DNA of 43,803 bases from Emiliania huxleyi CCMP1516 (Eukaryota > Haptophyta > Isochrysidales > Noelaerhabdaceae). The notes below the pieces were generated by a model, which was not told the origin of the DNA, searched no databases, and was given only the letters and a program-made list of their open reading frames with translations. Position numbers and translations under genes: made by a program. Shown piece by piece: positions 38,863 through 43,803 of this stretch (the first letter of the stretch is position 1; every line of letters begins with the position of its first letter). The DNA lies in contig NW_005194698.1 of the NCBI RefSeq assembly GCF_000372725.1, positions 413,676 to 457,478 of the forward strand, read 5' to 3'.

Positions 38863-39257
38863 GCCAGTCTGCTAAAAGAAAGAAAGAAAACAGACAACCC
38901 AAGGGAGGGATGGGAGGACGGCACGCCGCCACCACACAGGGATTTTAAGGAGAGGGGTGTGATGCGCTAGCCGTCGCCCACCCTAGGGGGTCTGCCTCTT
39001 CCTATCTCTTTTCGCAGTCTCTCGCCGCTTCTCGCTGCAACCTTCATGCCACCTCGCGGCCGCCAGTCTGCTAAAAGAAAGAAAACACACAACCCAAGGG
39101 AGGGATGGGAGAACGGCACGCCGCCACCACACAGGGATTTTAAGGAGAGGAGGGTGTGAAGCGCTAGCCGTCGCCCACCCTGGGGGGTCTGCCTCCTCGT
39201 ATCTCTTTTCGCAGTCTCTCGCCGCTTCTCGCTGCAACCTTCATGCCACCTCGCGGC
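38863..39257 (+). repeat. Tandem duplication of about 198 bp carrying the shared upstream element
   Basis: 38863-39061 and 39062-39257 are over 95% identical: GCCAGTCTGCTAAAAGAAAG, ACAACCCAAGGGAGGGATGG, GGGATTTTAAGGAGAGG, CTAGCCGTCGCCCACCCT and TCGCAGTCTCTCGCCGCTTC. Each unit contains the AAAGAAAG...GGGAGGGATGGG motif also found at 4585. The array lies 350 bp upstream of GT31 gene 2. The stretch 38436-38862 shows no gene. Confidence 0.85.
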
Positions 39258-39475
39258 TGTCCCACTCTCGTCGTTCTCTCCCTTGTCACTTCCCCCTCTG
39301 TCTCGTCGTTCTCTTCTGCCTCGTCCTGCGACGCCGCCGCCTGCCGGTCCCTTGTTCTCGCGGCTTCTTTCGCCTCTCGGCGCAACTCCGTCCTCCTTGC
39401 GGCGTATCCTGGCCCCTCGAGTCTATCGAGCTCCCCTCGCGCAAGGACCACATTTGTGTGTGTGCCGTCGTCTGC

Positions 39476-39532
39476 GCCTTGTCTGTCGTGTGAATCGTGC
39501 GTGTGGGAGAGCCTTTTGTTGTGAAAATTCTG
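39476..39532 (+). promoter_or_regulatory. Repeat family I copy upstream of GT31 gene 2
   Basis: CTTGTCTGTCGTGTGAATCG then TGCGTGTGGGAGAGCCTTTT nearly repeats 9184-9235. Both copies lie within 80-320 bp upstream of a start codon on the same strand. Whether it is a promoter, leader or repeat is undecided. Confidence 0.4.
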
Positions 39533-39608
39533 TGTGTGAGCCGCCAAAAGTTCCTTCTTGCACGCCGTCGGATGGTTTCCCACCCTGCGACTGCTCTTCT
39601 GCTCTAGG

Positions 39609-41579
39609 ATGGCTGCCGAGGCACATGACGGCCTTCAGCGCGAGGTCGATCGCCGCACGATCGTCGGTGCGATTCTCAGTCACGAGCGCGACAGGCTGCA
39701 GCCGACTCGGAGGCCGATGCCGACGGAGGAGGCGCACGTTAGCCAGCGCAGCACCGGTCGTCTGCAGCGGCGAGGCGTGCGCAGCAAAAGGGTGCCCGAT
39801 TGGGGGGCCCTCTTTGCCTACCATCCGCGTCGGCAGCTGAACGCGACGCTCTGCGTCGGCAAGGATGGCGACGGCTGCCTGGACCGCCTCAGCTCGGGCA
39901 AGGGCCAGAAGAAGAGTTACTTTACGGTGTGCTCGAGCACACCGCCGCCTCCACGCAGACACAACCACGACACGCCCGCGACACGACCACCACGCGCCCG
40001 CGACGCGCCCGCGACGTGTCCGAGCAGGTCCCGCTGCGAGGCTTCTCGCTCGCGCTCGACGAGGCGCCTCGCCTGCCCGCCGCGCTCTCCGCCGCCTCGC
40101 CTCGCTCCCCTGCCGCCGATGCCGGCGCCACGGCGGGCGCTGTGGCGCCGCCTCTGCTGCTGCTCGGGCTGATCAGCGGCAGCCGCGAGCGGCGCCGCTC
40201 CTAGATGCCAAGGGACACGCGTGTCTGAACTCCTTCATGCGCCCGAGAGTGCACGTGGCATCGGCTGACGTGGGAGAGGGAGGCTCGCACTTCCGCACGC
40301 AGGCGCGCGCTGCTGCGCTGTACGTGGCTCAAGCTCGGCGGGGGCTCAGCGGGGCTGCGGGTCAAGTTTGTGGTGGGGCACGGCCGGCCACTCGAGGACA
40401 GCGCCGACTTGCTGGTCGTCAACGTGACGGAGGGCGAGCGGATGCGGAGCGACACGGATCCGCGCAATTGCCCCGCCGGGAAGATTTGCACGGGCTCCGT
40501 CGCAACCTATTGGAAGCTCGCCGCCTTTCTGCGGTACGCGGCCACTCAGCCGGAGCCGATGATCGGGCGAGGCGACGATGACGTCTTTCTCTCGCCGCCA
40601 ATGCTTCTGGCGCACGCGTCACTGCTTGCGCGCCTCTCCCAGCCGGTGTTTGCCGGTGTGTTCGAGTGGTACTCGTGGCGCACGCAGACACTGCACTCGA
40701 CGGGGTTCGGACTCTCTGCCGGCGCCGCTCGGCACGGCCGCAAGAAGGTGTGGCGCAACTGCACCAGCGCGCGCAAGGCGCTGGGGCACGACGCCGCTCA
40801 GCACCCTGTCTCGTTGACGACGCCGAGGCAGCCCGACTTGTGCGTGGGGCCGCTCGCCTTTGCAAAAGGGCCTCTGGTGATGCTCTCCTCGTCCGCCGTC
40901 CGCTGGCTCGTCAGGAGCCCCCTCTTTTCGCGCGACCTGAAGCGTGCACGCGAGATGATGGACGGGCGGGCTCCCCCGTACCACGGCCCTGGCTCCGGAC
41001 GGATCGACGACGACGTGCAGCTTGGGTACTGGATGGCGCAGCTGCCGCACCTGCGCGTGGTTGGCTTCCGGCGGTACATGGCGTGGCACGACCGCTGGAA
41101 GGCGGGCGTGACCGGCTACCTGCCAAGGCTGCTGCAGGCGCACAAGGTGCCGTGGGACAAGCAACGCACCCTCTGCAACCAGACCCGCGCGGTGTGGTCG
41201 AAAGCGCGCCGCGCCTCCGTCTCGCTGCACTGCGACAGCAGCCCGCCCTGCCGGGACTGCGCACACGTGCAGATTAGCCGAGAGGAGCCGAGAGGAGCCG
41301 AGAGGAGCCGAGAGGAGCCGAGAGGAGCCGAGAGGAGCCCGCCGTTCCGGGATTGCTCCCCACGAGCACTTGTGCACTAGCGTCAGTCCCAGCGCCGCCG
41401 CGGGAAAAGGCGCCGCCCACGCGTTGCTCCGTGAGCAGGTGCCCACTCAGAAGGCGTGCGCGATCGACGTCGCGCTGGACCTCGGGCCGAGCTGGAGACC
41501 GCCGCCCACTTGCGCGCCCGTCTGCAACTTCAAAAAGGGGTCCGAGCCGCAGCTGCCCGGGCAGTGCTGGGCCCCGTGA
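39609..41579 (+). CDS. GT31-type (beta-1,3-galactosyltransferase-like) glycosyltransferase 2
   Basis: Exons 39609-39926, 40028-40191, 40303-41266 and 41439-41579 give 529 codons with stop. A hydrophobic stretch, PLLLLGLISGSRERR, joins ALLRCTWLKL across the second intron, completing the GT31 opening motif (R-R-x-x-x-R-x-T-W). LRVKFVVGHG, DLLVVNVTEG, VATYWKLAAFLRYAA and the metal-binding GRGDDDVFLSPP (D252-254) follow. FAGVFEWYSWRT and DDDVQLGYWMAQLPHLRVVG complete the domain. The last exon is Cys-rich (CAPVCNFKKGSEPQLPGQCW). The region before PLLLL is basic and low in motifs, so the first exon is less certain. A decanucleotide repeat lies in intron 3. Product: a Golgi galactosyl- or N-acetylhexosaminyltransferase; acceptor unknown. 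Confidence 0.8.
41273..41338 (+). repeat. Decanucleotide tandem repeat
   Basis: Six copies of AGCCGAGAGG occur in tandem. In my model they lie in the last intron of GT31 gene 2 (41267-41438). If that intron is retained, they encode an (EEPRGAERSR)-type repeat and the protein ends at 41380 instead. Confidence 0.9.
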
Positions 41580-42055
41580 CGCGGGGTAGCCCGCTCAGGG
41601 GGGGCGGCAGCATCACGTGCTCGTGAAGGCGGCGCCGGGCTCGACACAGATCACAGTCAACCGCGCACAGACGCACGTCTCTCTCGACGCATGTCTCGCT
41701 CTCTCCCTCTCTTGCACGCCTGTGCCCTCGCAGTATTTAGGTATGCTCTGGTGGGCCTGTGTATTTTGTCTGTGTCCAGGCGTTTTTGTCGTGTGCTGGG
41801 TACTCGTGCGCAGCGGGCGCGCGCGCCTTGAAGATGTGCGTCGGAGCTCGCGGATGGGCGACGCCGGTCGGCTCGTCGCCGCGCGGGAGCGCTTCTCGGC
41901 GCGAGTCTGCGGCGAGTTCGGCTCGCGCAGTGACATGTTGAGAAGCAGAAGGGGCCCGAAGGCAGGAGACTAGACTTGCGCCCCGCAACGAAATAAATAT
42001 CTTTACTTCCAACACCCAACCTGTTTGTGGAGCTCCCGCAGATTTTAGGTAAGTA
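41580..42055. other. 3' flank of GT31 gene 2
   Basis: AACGAAATAAATATCTTTAC at 41988-42007 is a plausible polyadenylation region. An open frame at 41617-41973 includes a hydrophobic stretch (LGMLWWACVFCLCPGVFVVC) but has no family resemblance and is probably untranslated. Confidence 0.4.
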
Positions 42056-42163
42056 GTGCAGGTAAGGTAAACTTCTCCACACACACGAGGTGGTGGGGCA
42101 AGGGGGGGCAACCCTCGCGTCTCCACGTCTAACGACAGGAGCCCCACGGCATTCAAAGTGCAA
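42056..42163 (-). repeat. Repeat family F, copy 2 (inverted)
   Basis: It is the reverse complement of 32806-32912, nearly identical, with the (TAAGG)n tail at the left end. It lies just after the presumed polyadenylation region of GT31 gene 2 and next to the GT microsatellite. Confidence 0.8.
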
Positions 42164-42185
42164 GGTCCGTTGCGCGTGGGTGAGC

Positions 42186-42188
<3 letters not shown>

Positions 42189-42272
<84 letters not shown>
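42189..42272. repeat. GT microsatellite
   Basis: An uninterrupted (GT)n of about 83 bp. Confidence 0.97.
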
Positions 42273-42273
<1 letters not shown>

Positions 42274-42319
42274 ACGTCACTGCATCCTCTGTAGATCCTA
42301 GCGCCCAGCCATCCGCCCC

Positions 42320-42665
42320 AGATGTGAGATCGTAGATTGAAAATGGAGGTCGTAGATTGCTGCCGGCGGCGACAGTGGCCAAGTAGAAGATTGGAGGTTG
42401 GAGATGAGAGCTGGTCAGTGTGAATGAATCCATAGCGCATCTCCTTGAAGGTTTGAGCCCCCCTCCTCCCCCGGGCCCCCGAATCGAGATTGGAGATTGG
42501 AGATTGGAGATTGGAGATTGGAAATGGAGATGGAGATCGGAGATCTGACTGAATCCGGCCTAAGATGACGACGTTGGAGATTGGAGATTGAAGATGGAGA
42601 TCGGAGATCTGACTGGATCCCCGCCCTAAGATGACGACGCTGTGGATTGGAGAGTATTGGAGGTG
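42320..42665. repeat. GGAGATT minisatellite with a larger duplicated unit
   Basis: Tandem GGAGATT / GGAGATGG units (42487-42545 and elsewhere) include a 63-66 bp unit present twice (about 42522-42587 and 42588-42650). It holds GGAGATCGGAGATCTGACTG and CCTAAGATGACGACG. Confidence 0.85.
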
Positions 42666-42884
42666 GGGAGATCGGAGCTCCCCCACACCCTAGTGGTGTG
42701 TGATAGATGTTTTTTGCACGAATACGTCTTCTTTGCCTTCCCCGTCCTCATCGCGATCAAGTTCCTAATCTGGACACGGTACTATGGGGCAAGTGACGAG
42801 GGGGCCATAGCTGTTATGCTTTGCTATGTTCCGTTCGAGGTCATCTTCTTTTTCGTGTTCCGGTTTGGACAGTTTGGACAGTGA
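42642..42884 (+). CDS. Possible fragment of a membrane protein
   Basis: The frame contains HEYVFFAFPVLIAIKFLIW and IAVMLCYVPFEVIFFFVFRF, two hydrophobic stretches separated by a polar loop (TRYYGASDEGA), ending at TGA 42882-42884. It could be a membrane-protein exon, but its start lies in a minisatellite and its codon use is AT-richer than the real genes. Family not recognised. Confidence 0.25.
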   Translation: MDWRVLEVGRSELPHTLVVCDRCFLHEYVFFAFPVLIAIKFLIWTRYYGASDEGAIAVMLCYVPFEVIFFFVFRFGQFGQ

Positions 42885-42911
42885 GTCAGCGCTGCTGTCC
42901 TTTTCTTTACA

Positions 42912-42961
42912 CCAAAAGGAGGGCTACACGACACCCTCTACGCTGGGGTGCCGGCGCCCTA
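42912..42961 (+). repeat. Repeat family H, copy 2
   Basis: AGGGCTACACGACACCCTCT then ACGCTGGGGTGCCGGCGCCCTA; its counterpart is at 36896-36945, upstream of GT31 gene 1. Confidence 0.65.
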
Positions 42962-43424
42962 CTGGGCGCCCCCCGCTCCCTTCCCCTCAGAGCCCCCCAT
43001 CCCACTAGCATCCCCCCGCTGTCCTTTTGGATGGGTTATGGGTACAGGCTACAGGACCCTAAGTATGTGGCTTTAAGTTTCCTCGTCTGGTTTAAGGTTT
43101 GCGCCTGTAACTCAGTGTGTTCGAGGGTGCGCCACCCTCGTAGCTCGTTTGCAGGCCGCACTTTGCCGCACCGTGAGCGACGTACCGACGTTCGCCAGTC
43201 CCACCACTTTTTGTGTGTGGAGCGAAATTTACCTTACCTTACTCCTTAATCTAACCACTTCGCCACAGATGGTCCCGCGCCTCGCCGCTAAGACCGCTGC
43301 ACAGACACGTATGTCCGTCGGAGTGAAAAGTCCAACACGGAACACGCACACAGTGTGCGGGAGTTGGTTTGTCGGGAGGGAGGGGCAGGCTGCTCACCCA
43401 CGTGCACCGGGCCAGTCGGCTTGC
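42962..43424. other. Intergenic region with the tail part of repeat F
   Basis: 43195-43245 (CCACCACTTTTTGTGTGTGG then AGCGAAATTTACCTTACCTT) is the 3' part of repeat F. Nothing else is recognised. Confidence 0.4.
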
Positions 43425-43545
43425 ACTTTGTGAATGCCGTGGGGCTCACACTGCCCGTGTCCGTGTGTGGAGATGCGAGGGTCACCCCCCCTTGCCCCCC
43501 ACCACTTGGTGTGTGTGGAGAAATCTACCTTGCCTTACCTTACGC
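43425..43545 (+). repeat. Repeat family F, copy 3
   Basis: GAATGCCGTGGGGCTCACAC, GTGTGGAGATGCGAGGGTCA, CCACTTGGTGTGTGTGGAGA and AATCTACC, then the CCTTA tail. It differs from copies 1 and 2 in its middle (ACTGCCCGTGTCCGTG instead of CTGTCGTTAGACGTG). Confidence 0.75.
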
Positions 43546-43803
43546 ACACGGAACACGCACTCCCACTCGTCGGTGACGACGGTGTCCCCTCCAGCTCGCC
43601 TCCACACCCTGCACACCCCGTACCACCTCTTAGAGCGCACTCAGACCTTGCGTCGCAAACGTGTTTTCTTTTCGTGCTCCACCATCGTCCTGGCTGCGCC
43701 CCCCCCCCCGCGCAAACGCCCAGCTGGTCGTCCTCCCTGGCCAACTTGGCCTACGGGTCGCTGGCCACCCCCTTCCCGGACCCTTATGCTTTTCCGAACC
43801 CCT
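43546..43803. other. Right edge of the window, no gene recognised
   Basis: Pro/Thr-rich frames without motifs; one C run of 11 at 43699-43709. A gene may start here and continue outside the window. Confidence 0.3.

Noticed and set aside
41617..41973. Membrane protein encoded downstream of GT31 gene 2
   Set aside because: The hydrophobic stretch is short, the frame overlaps the probable 3' UTR and polyadenylation region, and nothing resembles a known family.

Overview
The window is eukaryotic nuclear DNA from a GC-rich microbial alga or similar protist. Its genes are split by short introns (mostly 64-111 nt) that use GT, GC and probably GA donors with AG acceptors. The flanks are full of long CA, CACT and GT microsatellites, GC-rich minisatellites and dispersed repeats. 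I see no rRNA gene, confident tRNA, operon or CRISPR array. Base composition and splice sites recall haptophytes such as the Emiliania group. Dinoflagellate-like splicing cannot be excluded, and I make no species call.

Layout. 1-561: 3' end of a malate dehydrogenase gene (+). 1604-4206: NEK-type protein kinase (+). 4717-8563: microcephalin-like triple-BRCT protein (+). 9502-9978: unknown protein with two related modules (+). 10-13 kb: mobile and repetitive DNA. 13295-14731: PAN-domain, proline-rich, single-pass membrane protein (-). 15567-16955: protein with three AP2-like repeats and a RING finger (+). 18064-18301: possible small gene (-). 20887-22505: RING plus EF-hand protein (-). 23410-24744: DUF4326 protein (-). 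27015-28268: exostosin-like glycosyltransferase (-), with a broken partial copy at 31.2-31.8 kb. 33074-34194: secreted or Golgi FkbM/METTL24-like methyltransferase (-). 36990-38435 and 39609-41579: two GT31-type glycosyltransferases (+). The rest is dispersed repeats, named A to H here.

How the genes relate. Two themes recur without implying co-regulation: cell-cycle and DNA-damage signalling (NEK kinase, microcephalin-like protein, two RING proteins) and secretory-pathway glycan work (exostosin-like enzyme, two GT31 enzymes, a luminal methyltransferase, a PAN/hydroxyproline-rich-type surface protein).

The main discovery candidate is a class of introns. In at least ten introns across three or four unrelated genes, the first 15-34 nt of the intron are a near copy of the first nucleotides of the downstream exon. 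Removing one repeat-to-repeat unit restores the reading frame every time: the assembled models are 826, 424, 454 and 529 codons including stop. Nine of these introns are 64-71 nt long. The pattern fits introns born by local duplication or by insertion with long target-site duplications. DNA-level excision between the repeats is an alternative worth testing.
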